Shown here in pieces: positions 1-10,800 of a stretch of DNA of 64,000 nucleotides. Source of the stretch: Pterobdella sp. o SKG-2022 (lineage: Eukaryota; Annelida; Clitellata; Hirudinida; Piscicolidae); the NCBI GenBank assembly GCA_964035795.1, contig OZ038326.1, positions 771,803 to 835,802 of the forward strand. Reading direction: 5' to 3'. The notes below the pieces were generated by a model, which saw only the letters and a program-made list of their open reading frames with translations, was not told where the DNA came from and ran no database searches. Numbering within the stretch: the stretch's first letter is position 1; each line of letters opens with the position of its first letter. Position numbers and translations under genes: made by a program.

Positions 1-1804
1 TAAAATATTCATTAAGCCATAATAATAATAAAAATAATGGTAAAAAAACAGCAAAAAAAATTTGGTAAAAAAAATAATAAAAAATAATAATGCCGAACAA
101 AATCATTTTGCTTATTTATCACGAATGTAAAAATATTAAAAAAAAAATAGTTTTTTTGGTATTTTGTTATTTTTTATTATTTTTATTATTAAACTTTCTA
201 AAAATACTCTGCTATAAATAGAACAGTGAAATGTTTTGACGTGGAAAAAAAGAGGGAAATTTAGAAGATATCCGTGTAGAGGCTTCAAATTCCTGGCGTA
301 CCTCGCTATTCTTATCCTTATTATTGTTGTTATTTTTATTATTGTTTTTGTTTTAATTAATTTTACCATATATATTGTTATTATTAAATAGAATATTTCG
401 TTTTTTTTTATTATTAGCTAGTTTTACATATAGCTTTTTTTTCAATTCTTGCTTAACTCACTCAATATACAATTGATTTCCCAAAATTATTTCGTTTACT
501 GTTTACTTTTACACAATATATTTCCATACACATTTCCGGCTTGCTGTCAAACCGTCATTATTAATTACAATTTTTGGAATGTTTTGAATTCCACTCTCAC
601 CACCCTCAACCACTCTCACCACCCTCAACCACTCTCTTCCACCATCCCTCTCCACCACTCTCTCCATCATCACTTCCTCCCATGCTTCATCCTCTCCACC
701 ATCTCTTCTCCCCAATCTTAATCAGTTTGTGATGCATTTTCAAACACACCCACCATTCACTCTTTATGTCTTGTATATATTATCGCTCAATTTTATAAAA
801 CTTACAACGAGTATATATCTCAAATTATTCAGGTTTGTTCTCGATTATTCTATCAAAAAATCTCGCAGCCCTTTGAAAGTTAATGGAGGAGTTTGTTAAA
901 TACCGTTTGTTCTTCACCAGAAACTTCTGAATCTTTCACATTTTTCTCATTTTATCTTCAATTTTTATGAGAAAAAAGTTCAAAAACCACTATTATTATG
1001 TTTATCACTACTTTTTTCTCACAACCATTATTAATAGCCTCAATCAAAACGCAAGCAATTAGAACGATGAGATAAGGAAATAGTGGGGCAGGTGATGGTG
1101 TGAGAAAGGGCGAGGATATATTCAAAAACTTTCATAGTTAAAGGGCCCATTACTCAATGATGATGAACGCAGTTAATGATAATTAATAGGCTTTGATCAA
1201 CTTTAACATGTGCGGATGTTTGTAATTGACCTTTTGAGGGAGTTTGTTGGGTGAGGTGAGGGTTGGATGATAGCGGGGGTGAAGAGAGAAGGGAATGTTA
1301 TAGGAGGAAGTGAAAGGAATGTTATAAAAGGAGGTGAGGAGGGAATGTTAGAATGTATTTGGTATAGGAATGGAGTCATTTTTTTATCGTTGATTTTATA
1401 GGATTTTTTGGGTTTTATTGATATTTCAAAAATATTAAATTTTTAAACTTAAAATATTTTCGTTTTCAATTAATTACTACTGAAATTATTTGAATAATTC
1501 TACATAAAAATCGATTCTTGAAAATGTTTAATTTGAATATATTCCCATGAACTTCAAGTTTCATACATTCAAAACCTGCTGCAGCAAGCAGCAGAGAGAC
1601 TGTTTTGAAACTTCAACTGGTTCAGTAGTTCATAACAAGATTTCATTATTACTTTTAAATCTATTTTTTGAATTTTTATCTGGTCTGAGAGTCGAACTTC
1701 CATCTCCAAAGTAACATAACCAAAGATTTCACACTTATTCAAACCATCTGAATTCCCGCTGTGGTTGCAAAAACAATTCAAAATCTCTCCCAACCAAAAT
1801 AAAA
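1..1804. other. AT-rich non-coding stretch
   Basis: I see no supported gene here. The sequence is A/T homopolymer-rich with short open frames on both strands that have no coding character. Positions 1081-1350 are G-rich and 592-720 are pyrimidine-rich. It may include the 5' flank of the methyltransferase gene that starts near 1805, but no convincing TATA box or initiator can be fixed. Confidence 0.5.
592..636. repeat. 19-bp tandem repeat, about 2.4 copies
   Basis: The unit CACTCTCACCACCCTCAAC is repeated head to tail and is followed by a further pyrimidine-rich tract to about 720. It is a simple low-copy tandem repeat with no evident function. Confidence 0.8.
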
Positions 1805-3414
1805 ATGTCATCTCGACAATGCATCCACTTGGACGTGTATGGTAAGGTTCCCGTAGATAACCTGTATCAACTGCACTACCCTCTCCGGGCTGGTGGTGCT
1901 TTAGTTCTTCATCAGACCAGGAGCATCCCATCTCTAGGAGGGTGGGTGAGTTTGGGGGGGAATTTAAGTAATTTAAAGATAAAATCACAACTTTGGAAAT
2001 GAACTTTAGATGGAATTTCAAAATTTAAATTGATTTATTGCTTATAGTTTCAAATGTTTTACCTCCAAAGGCTTATGAGTCGGCAGTTTGCTTGTCTAAT
2101 TATATGGAGTCTAAAAACTTTGAAGACCTCAAAAGAGAAATGAAGAAAGCCGCATATCAAAAAGAGAACACCAATAAAAAACGTGAAAATTTTAACAACG
2201 TAGATGATTGGCTGTTGGAACTGGGGGCGGGAGTAGGGATCGTGGGATTGGTCTATTACCACCATGCCAACAAACTTTACACCCCTTCCAATAAAAATTT
2301 CATTCAAAAAAAAATCAATGAAACAACTCAAATAAATGGTGATAAGGATATAAAAACCCCCAAATGCTCTTGCATCATCACAGAACTCTCTCCTCTGGTC
2401 CCCCTCATCCAGTTCAACATTGACCAAAACTCCACCCACCAACCACGTGAGCATCATCCTCTTAAGCTCCCTTCAGAAACTCATATGAACATATCAGAAA
2501 CCAATACAAACGCATCAGATAATGGTTTGAACGCTTCAAATGGCAGGGGTGGAAAGGTAGGTAGTCAGGGTGGTGAACTTGAGAGCAGCAGGGAATCTGT
2601 ACATGCTATGCCTCTGTGTTGGGGAGATGACGGTGAGGTGGTTATGTCTTGTTTCAGTAGATTTAAGTAATTTAATCAAAAAAAAATCCAAAATATTGAA
2701 AAATTTTGAAATTTTCAGAAATGATTTATCAGGTTTTAAATCTCATGAGAAGCAAACGAAAAAAAGTTGGAGTTTTTAAATTCATTCGTATACCTATATT
2801 TTATTTATTTAAAATTTAACTCAAAAGTTACCCAAGCTGAAAAGCCATTTAACCACATAGTCTAACTCCCAAAGGGTAGCGAAACAGCTAAGCTTGCCTT
2901 CTTCGATGTAGTCATCCTAGCCAACTGCATCTACTACGAGTCATCTCTGGAATCTCTACTGCACACTATCCTCCAAGTCACAGACTCTAGTAGCTTGGTC
3001 TTAGGTCGGCTGGGTATCGATTTAATGGAGAAATAGGGTTATTTAATTATTTCAAATAGATACTACTTGGAGTTATTAGTTTTTTTGTTAAAAATTAGTT
3101 GTTTTATATAGTCTAAATTTGAATATTTTGTTCTTTATAGCATCGTATGAGCTGAAAAGCAAGGAGATTGAAAAGCTGATAGGTGAGAGCTACTGTTATA
3201 TCATTTTTCATAAAATTATTTTTTATCTTTTAATTGGTAAGCTTATATCGATAGTTGCTTAATTTGAGTCTCAAACACAACAGATCGATGGCATGCCCTG
3301 ATAAAAGCCCACTTTTGCATCTTTGAAATCGATTCTGAAATGTTAAGAAAAGAAGTCAAAGACTTGAAATATTTTAAGGATTATGTGAAATTATTTTATA
3401 TGCGACGAAAATAA
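1805..3414 (+). CDS. METTL21/VCPKMT-like protein-lysine methyltransferase
   Basis: Five exons: 1805-1892 (end uncertain), 2048-2632, 2888-3004, 3141-3182, 3284-3414. Phases agree and give about 320 aa, against about 230 aa for human VCPKMT (METTL21D). Family members are cytosolic Rossmann-fold enzymes that transfer methyl from S-adenosylmethionine to lysines of chaperone-like proteins. Seen: SAM-binding motif I ELGAGVGIVGL near residue 87, an acidic post-I strand ITELSPLVPL near 142, CWGDD near 220, VVILANCIYYESSLESLL near 235, then SYELKS and a C-terminal strand ending FYMRRK, all in VCPKMT order. Odd points: the family DxxY motif reads NCIY, and two low-complexity insertions lie before motif I and after post-I. 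The ATG at 1805 is the first in frame; exon 1 could instead end at a GTAAGG donor inside it. The exon-3 donor is GTCGGC, a weak site. The subfamily (METTL21D versus A/B/C) is inferred. Confidence 0.8.
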
Positions 3415-3415
3415 A
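3410..3415 (+). promoter_or_regulatory. Poly(A) signal overlapping the stop codon
   Basis: AATAAA begins in the last Lys codon and contains the TAA stop of the methyltransferase gene. A second AATAAA-like element follows near 3422. If the first is used, the 3' UTR is only about 20-30 nt. Confidence 0.5.
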
Positions 3416-3856
3416 GTTTTGGAATAAAAATACTAGAGTTATTTTTCTCTTCGATGTTTTTTCAAAAAAAAACGCCATTTTATGTAGAAGTTTATTTGAA
3501 AAGTTAGTATACAAAAATTAAAAAACTGATTATCCTATGAATGAAATCTTCAACGTGAAAAGTGGTGGGTATGGAATTTGCTGGGTCATGTGGAATCATT
3601 TGGAGCCCTAGGGGTTGCCCATGGAGAAGGCAAAGTGGACGTATAAAAAGAAAGTCTTCACAAAGAAACTGATCTCCAAACAAAAAAAACCAGAAAAATT
3701 TGAAAAATGAAGTCAAAAAATGATATAAAAAGTTCTTAGAAACAAATACAAAACAAAACGTATAGAAGATGCCAAAGGAACAATATGAACATAATGAAAC
3801 AATATAAGACAATATGAACGATATAAAACAATATGTGAAGATGTGAACAGCTCGGG

Positions 3857-5102
3857 TCAGAGAAGAGTGCAGTAGCAGTCGTTGACTTCTTGAACCACTG
3901 GCACCAGAGGCATCTGGTGGAGAGAAGGCTCTGTGTAGGTGCCATCCAAGTACACTCTATGGGGTAGTTTTGTATTCGGTGAATGACTCAAGTTTGATAG
4001 AATGAAACAAAATGTCAATGGTTTTTTTATAACAATAGAGTTTAAGAGCTCACGAGGAAACTACAAAAGCAGGTGTTGTAGAAAAATAATAATGAAACTC
4101 AAACAACAACACACACAAACCTGATCAAGTAGACAAAACTTCTGATGTTACCAGAAATCCTGGTAGGGTGCTTGAAGGAGTTTTCCAGCCATCCTAACCT
4201 ACACTCGCTTCCATCTCCACCATCCTGCTTCCTCCAGATGTGGTTTAGGGGGTGTTTGGTGGTTTCAACACTGAGAACCTTCCTGTCTGTCATCATTGGG
4301 GTGGTTGGGATGTGAGGTGTTACTAAAGACTACAATTAAAGCTTGTGCATGTGTTTGATTGGAAGCTATGAGAATTGCTTTAGGTTAAATATGATCCGTG
4401 GCTTTGGTTTGTTGTGAAGTTTGCATTTTCACCATCATTTGATTTATTTCAAATTCGAATTTACAGTTAGCTATTTTATTGTATAGAATGAAAAGGTATC
4501 ACTTGGTAATAAATACAACTTAGTGACGTCAGCAAACGTCGTTGAAGCTAAATTAGAAAGACGACCACAAAAGAGGACATGCCTACATAAATCCATTAGA
4601 GTTTGTGTTATGCTTTTAAACTTTTTGAATTTATTGCTGCGAAAATTCAATGTAGCAATTAGCTTCAATTACTTTTTAATTTAATTTATTGAGATGATGA
4701 TCTCCATTTAAATTTATTGGAGGTGGTCTGATTAAGAAATTCAACTTCACTAAATCAAAATGCTTTGGATTCAAAAAAATAATAAAAATAAAAATAATAA
4801 CAAAAATAACAATAAAAATAATAACAAAAGTAATAATTTAAAAATTCATTATTTAGTGACGTTGAACTCAGTGAGTTTCAAGACCACAAGCTTAAGTGAA
4901 CAAACAAGAGGACAAACCGACACATTTCAGCCAAATTCTCGCCCTGTGCATTGTGTCACTGAATGCCTCGTACTCTGGTTTCTCTTTGCACTTCGATACC
5001 TTGGGGTGGTTGAGGAGGGAGAGGGTGGTTTGGGAGTAGTTTTGGATCGATTTGAGAGATGGTTTGATGGTGGTTTGGAGGTGGTTTGTTGGACATTCAC
5101 AA
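3857..5102 (-). CDS. Unrecognised protein, 3' exons (CaaX-like end)
   Basis: Three exons read on the minus strand with matching phases: 5102-4918, 4322-4152 and 3954-3857. The first encodes a helical-looking stretch (NHLQTTIKPSLKSIQNY, then LLNHPKVSKCKEKPEYEAF). The second carries RKVLSVETTKHPLNHIW and GWLENSFKHPTRIS. The third starts VYLDGTYTEPS and ends NDCYCTLL before a TGA. Acceptors are cttag, ctttag and catagag; donors are GTTTGT and GTAACA. The last four residues, CTLL, fit a CaaX box with terminal Leu, the type that geranylgeranyltransferase I prefers, which would imply membrane anchoring. I do not recognise the family. Codon use and splice signals support a real gene; the function is unknown. 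Confidence 0.45.
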
Positions 5103-5208
5103 CTAAGTATGGGTTGGTGTTTTTGGCTTTTAAAACTATATATAGGTGAGGAGTGTTTTAGTTTTTATAGTAAGGGGATATTACAGGTTTTGTAGCATAA
5201 TAGTGAAG

Positions 5209-5830
5209 TTAAATATAAAAGCAAATTGCACAAGAATTTTTTGTAAAGCTGTTTTGAAAACGAACTTTTAAAAGGGCTGGCACAAAGGTTTTGTGGGAAA
5301 GATTGAAAATTGAGTTTTTGTGGCTTTTTTTCCGTTTTTTTTTAGTCAATAAATTTTTTTCTTTTTGTTTTTTGACGTCATTTTCAACCATGTTATCATC
5401 GGTGACGTCGTTGTTATCATTCTTATCGGTGTTATAATCCGTGTTTTTATAACTGCTATTTTTGGTGATGTCATCGTCTTTACAGCTGTCATTATTGCTG
5501 ACGTCAATGGCTTCGTTGTCACAAAATGACGTCATTATGTTACCTCCCTCGACACTACCCCTGATATCGCTTCGTGTGTCATTTCTAAAATAATTATTAC
5601 TACTAGATATATTATTAATAATTTTTTTCCTATAATTATCAGTAATATTGTTTTCACCATTGTTGTTGTTATTATTATTATTTGTATCATTACTATTACT
5701 GTTAAAATTGTTTCTATCATTATTATTATCATGAATATTGTTATTATTATTGTTGTTATTATTATCACAAGTTTTGTTGAGATATGTGAAAATGACTCTG
5801 AGGAATCTGACGTAGGGTCGTTTAAAGGGC
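5209..5830 (-). CDS. Asn/Asp-rich low-complexity exon, probably upstream part of the same gene
   Basis: One minus-strand frame stays open through an imprecise AAT/AAC repeat (about 5630-5770). It encodes runs of Asn with Asp, then IMTSFCDNEAIDVSN, many Asp/Asn/Lys, a basic KKQKEKNLLTKKKRKK, and ends in SHKTFVPALL. Such tracts are typical disordered linkers, and the KKKRKK could act as a nuclear or membrane-binding basic patch. The exon borders are not resolved and I could not join it in phase to the exon at 5102. It may belong to the CTLL-ending gene downstream or be a transcribed microsatellite. Confidence 0.3.
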
Positions 5831-6623
5831 CTGTGTTGGTAGGACTCTTCCGTGCAAACTGTTTTGTGGGGGTAGAACTTAATGTGTGGTTGTGTGCTCT
5901 GTGTGTGTTTATGTGGGTAAAGGTGTTATGTATGGGTTTTGGTGTGGTTAGGCTTGTTATAGCTTGTAAAAAGCTTTTCATAATGCTACATCATAACATA
6001 AAGTTCAAATCGCATTTAGCAACCTACCAAGTGATCAAAGAATAAAAAAATTAAACAAAAACAGAATAGAAATATCTGTAGAAGTAATAAAAAGCTTCGA
6101 CAGAGGGACCTTTGCTGGACAGGCAGGGATTAATAGCTTCTAATGTCTGTATGTTGCAGATCTTTATGTCCTTTAAGTGGTGAGGTGGAGTGGAGTGGTG
6201 GTGATGGTGATGGTCGTGGAGTGTGGAGTGGTGGTGATGATGGTGGGGTGTGAAGTGGTGGTGGTGGAGTGTGGAGTTGTTGGTGTGTAAAAGTGGTTAT
6301 ATTTGTCATTTAAAAACAATATTTCCATTCAAGTTCATTTGCTATAAATTAAAAATCCACAAAATTTTTTTAATTTATATTCAAACTATTTCAAAAAACT
6401 AAATTTCTTGTAAGATAGATAAGAAAAGGACAGAATGAGGTAGTGAAATATTTTGGAGAGCACATCGGTGCCAAACTTTTTATTAAATCTAATAAAGCAC
6501 GAAGCTTCTGGTAAAAACGTAACACTGTCTAACCCGTGACTAAGTAATAATGATAGAAGTTTCAACAAACCAGCGATAAATCTTTTCATTTACTTCTGAA
6601 ATGCCTGCAATAACTCATATCAC

Positions 6624-6761
6624 TTGTTTGGCATTATTAGACAAGACAATATAATGAGCTGGTGGAGTTCCGCACAAATCAATCACAAAAGCACAAAAGT
6701 GGATGTTTGATGGTGATGTTCTGGTCAATTTAAGCAGAGGTCTCGACTCATTGGTTGAGCT
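6624..6761 (-). CDS. Isolated candidate exon, 46 codons
   Basis: Flanked by a good acceptor (ttttgttgcag) and a GTGATA donor, with length divisible by three. The reading includes RPLLKLTRTSPSNIHF and VIDLCGTPPAHYIVLSNNAK. It could be an upstream exon of the minus-strand gene ending at 3857. The plus strand across the same bases is also open (AQKWMFDGDVLVNLSRG), so strand assignment is tentative. No family recognised. Confidence 0.25.
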
Positions 6762-7852
6762 CTGCAACAAAATATTCAATAACGCTGTTTGTGAGTGTTA
6801 TATGAGTCACATATGTTCAGTGGGTGTCTCATCAGTCTGTTATAAGCTGCAGAAATGAGTGGAAGAGAAGCTTATTGGTAAAAGTGCAAAAGTATGGATA
6901 AAAAATGGTTCAAAGACATGATAAGATTCAGCTGTAAAAGCCTGAAGATGGATGAGAGGCTTCAGAGTGCCTTAGTGCACGTGTGTTTTTTTGATTTTTT
7001 TCATGATAAAAATGGCTATTTTTAGAGAGTTCAGGTTTTTAACATGATTAAATAGAAGTAAAGAAAAATTTGCATGCTTATCATTTGTTATTTTACGAAT
7101 AAAACGGGTTTAATCTGAATTGTGTAAATTGTGTGGGAGCGATAGGGTAGCAGGCAAAGATTATCAATCAAGCAATAAAACAAGCTATGATAGGTTTTTT
7201 AATGAAAAAATTTCAATAAATATAAAACATTCTCAGAATGGTGCTTTAATTTTTTATGAGTAAAAACTTTTTAGAGAAAACAATTGCCGCAGAGAAATAC
7301 GGGTGAAAGATGGCGTTTCCAGACGCGAAAAGGTTTGATTGATTTTCTCTCAAATCGCAAGCATGCAAATAATGCTAAGGCTTCGGGTGTTTTTGTGTCG
7401 TTTTATAAAGTCATTTTAATTATTCTCATATTGTTACTTTAGGTTTTATTAAACGTCAAGATGCACAGTATTAAAATCTTTTTTAAAAGTATTTCAAAAA
7501 AGTTGTGAATTTCGTAAAGAAATAGTTTTATAAGTTCAAAAGGATTTTGTAGATCAAGAATATTAAGAGATTTTTTGAGATTTTCAGAAACAAACCATGA
7601 AAGTAGGTAAAAACCAATTGAATTGATCAAGAAAAAAAGAATATATGAATAAGATTTGGCAAATAAATGGTTCAAAAGAAATCTTTAAAACCCGAAGCTT
7701 TTCTTATATCACTTGCAAACTTGATAAAATTTCCAACATTGATAAAAGAGAGTTTCGAAGATATTAAAATAAATTCTCAAACATGGAGGTATGTAAAAAA
7801 TATTTATTTTTAACGGAAATTTATTATCAACATGAGAGAAAATGAATACTCA
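6762..7852. other. Intergenic, no gene seen
   Basis: AT-rich with short spurious frames. A small GC-richer patch near 7300-7340 (agatggcgtttccagacgcg) is the only compositional feature. It lies beyond the 3' end of the gene ending at 7853. Confidence 0.4.
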
Positions 7853-10800
7853 TTATTCAAAGAGATTAAAATTCACAACAAAAACCTTGGTCTTCCGCAT
7901 CCATCTCTGGAGGCGTTGGACTGCAGTGGACAGGGAGCTGAAGGATGTCTTGGGGGCTAGCAGGCCTTTCTTCACACTCTTCGCTGGCAGAAAATCTTTC
8001 ATTCCTGATCAGGTTGAAAAAAAAATCAGTAATTTAAAGGCTTTTATTTTTAAAATCTTACTTTTGATATAGTATTTTTCAAAATACAAACATAGACAGG
8101 GACTTTTACAACGTGATACACAAAATAAATCTAATTGCCACAAAAGCCAAAAAGACTATTTACACCATCAGCTTAACTCACCTATGGTCTCAACAAGGAC
8201 AGGTCCCACTCTGAAGAAGATCCTAGTGACAGACACGGTGTGTGTAGTGTCGCAGTCCTTGAAGAAGGTCACGTCAGGTTGCACTTTGGGCTTCTGATTC
8301 CGTTTGTACTCCTTCAACTTGTACCGAACTGTTTCTATCGTAAGGATCTTTCCTGTGTTTTAGGAAAATACATGGATGTTGAAGTTTGAGAATGACATTT
8401 TTATTCTTTCAAACAAAATTTTATCTAAACTTTCCACTCGGACATCAAGAATAATTCATAACTCACATTTGAAAAGCAAAAAAAAGCGATAATTGTTTTC
8501 TCCACACCCAACACTAAATCACTCAACAAACCCAAAACCTCAACACACAAAACACCCGAAAGCTTGCACCTTCTAGAGGGAACTCTACCAGGTATTCATT
8601 AATGGCCTTGTTTGTGTTAGTGTTGTTCTCATAGATGGGTTTGAAACCGCTGTGGTCGATGCACTTCGGTATGACATTCAAATATCCTGGGGTGGTGTGT
8701 TGTACTGGAGGGTAGATGTGAGTCGAATAAACTTTGGCTGGGGTAATTTAGTACGAGATGTTATTATGGTTTTAAAAGGGGTAATAACTGGAAGCTAGAT
8801 ATTTATGGGGAAAATTCATTTGCAATTGTTACAACTACGTAGAGGAGAAATCCATTTGTAGAAATGTTCAATATGAACCGTTTTACTCTCACATTGGAAT
8901 CTGTATCAACCAACCTAAAGTGATAGTGGAGTTATCGAAGATATAACCGTTTTCTTTTTCGGTTTCGTTGTTTTTCTTTTTGTTTGTTTCTTTATTGTTT
9001 TTTGATGAAGTTACTTTATAAAACCACAACCTGAAAGTAAATTTTAAAAATGTGTATCATAAAAATATCTTTTTATCAAACACAAACCGGTTAATATCAG
9101 TGTCAATTAAGTTTTATCCTAACACAAGACCACCGTTGCCACCAAGCAAACCTGATGCCAACAACAGAATAAACTCTTTTTCTTTTCACCATTCTGAACA
9201 CACTGTCAGTCGAAGTAATGTCACAAACGTTCTGAATCTTTTTCTCAATCGTCTCACATTTTATGATGTCAATCTTTCCAGATTCTTCTATCCATGCATT
9301 CACTCGTAGAATCAAAATGCTGGGGTTTGTGTGAGATAAAATGCTGAATTTTTAGTCGGAACTTTAGGTTTTAATCGCTTCAAATTCAATGCTCCTAGAC
9401 CTTAAAGTCATTATCGGCTTAATAGCTTTATAGAGTTAAGTTTATTACATATAACTTCCACCCACACAAAACTGTTTTTTAATTGCACTTTAGTGTTTCA
9501 ACTTTTGCATGCACAATACTTATAGTAAACAGCTCCAATTCATTGGGAAGGTCAAATAAATTAATATCTAGTTGATAGCTCTATTTCTTCTAATTTTTCT
9601 ATCATTTCTATCAAATCAAAAGATGAGCACGCAACTAAATGAAGCATTAACAAGGCCAAATTTATTCTGTTTTAATAGCTTTCCAAGGATTTGGATTTTC
9701 ATTTTATCGTATTTTAAATCATTTTTCCAATGAACAATTGAATGGGCAGTTCTAACAAATGAATGCCCAAATATTAATTGACAAAAAATGATTTGATGGG
9801 AACAAGTCCTTGGATGTTTGCTTGAAGAAAACATGTTAACCTAATCGCCTCAAAATTTGAATGGTGGGTGCAAAAAACTAAAAATTTTAACACAAAACTT
9901 GAAATGGTTGCTTGGAACTTAACTTCTGAAGTGACTAAACAATTGATAAAAAGTCTGCTGAGAATCAAAAAGGTTTTGTTATTCTGAACATTAGACATGA
10001 ATTAGCCAAAAAACTATTAATATTTACTTTTTTTGTAAAAAAAAATTCAAAATATTGCGCAATTTTGAATTTCTGTTAAAGCTGGTTATTTTAAAACTTA
10101 TAAAAGGATAAATACAACTCAATTGGCAATGCCAATGTAAATCCAATTTAAGATGCATCTAGGTTTTGCTCGATGTAAAAAATTTTATTATAGTCTAAAA
10201 ACTTTAAAAAATCGTTATTTTTATTTCCAAAATTTAATTTTTTTTTTGTGTTTTTAGAGTTTTCTTTTATAGTCTTGAGGTGCACAAATCCCTCACACAA
10301 AATGTCTGTGATCAATGCTAAGAGTGTCAATGGGCGAAAAACTTCTAAAATGGAAACGTTGAAATAATGTGAGAAAAAGTTTGGGAAATATTGAGAAGAG
10401 TTTAAAAATAAATAAATATGAGAAACGGAACAAAACAACAATGATAAAAAATTGATTAAATAACTATAATAGCAAAGAAAATATAACAATAGAAGAAAAA
10501 GATTTTTTGCAAAATTCTTTAAAAACGTATTTTATTTTCTCAGTTTTTTTCTTTTTTATTACACTTACAAAAAAAACGAAAAGTTTGGAATGCAGTTATA
10601 AAGCAAATCAAAAGCAAAGATTTTAAAATTAGATTTTTTAAAACTTCAAACTCAATGAATTTTTATTTGCTTTTTATTTCTTCAATTTCGTCAAAATGGT
10701 CTAAAATCCATACGCTTAATGGCACTTGAATTTTTACAGCGGCCAGAACTCATCCAGACATCATCTCAATGTTTTTGATTCTTGCAAGCAATTGACGCTT

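Noticed and set aside
1569..2021. 150-codon minus-strand open frame opposite the methyltransferase first exon
   Set aside because: It overlaps the better supported plus-strand exon and shows no family similarity.
4470..4668. Minus-strand candidate exon reading SITQTLMDLCRHVLFC
   Set aside because: It does not fit in phase between exons 5102-4918 and 4322-4152, which join directly. It faintly resembles a vinculin-family helix, but the match is too short to use.
6600..6624. Possible 19-nt intron joining the exon at 6761-6624 to the downstream open frame
   Set aside because: Far below the normal minimum intron length in animals; coincidental GT and AG.
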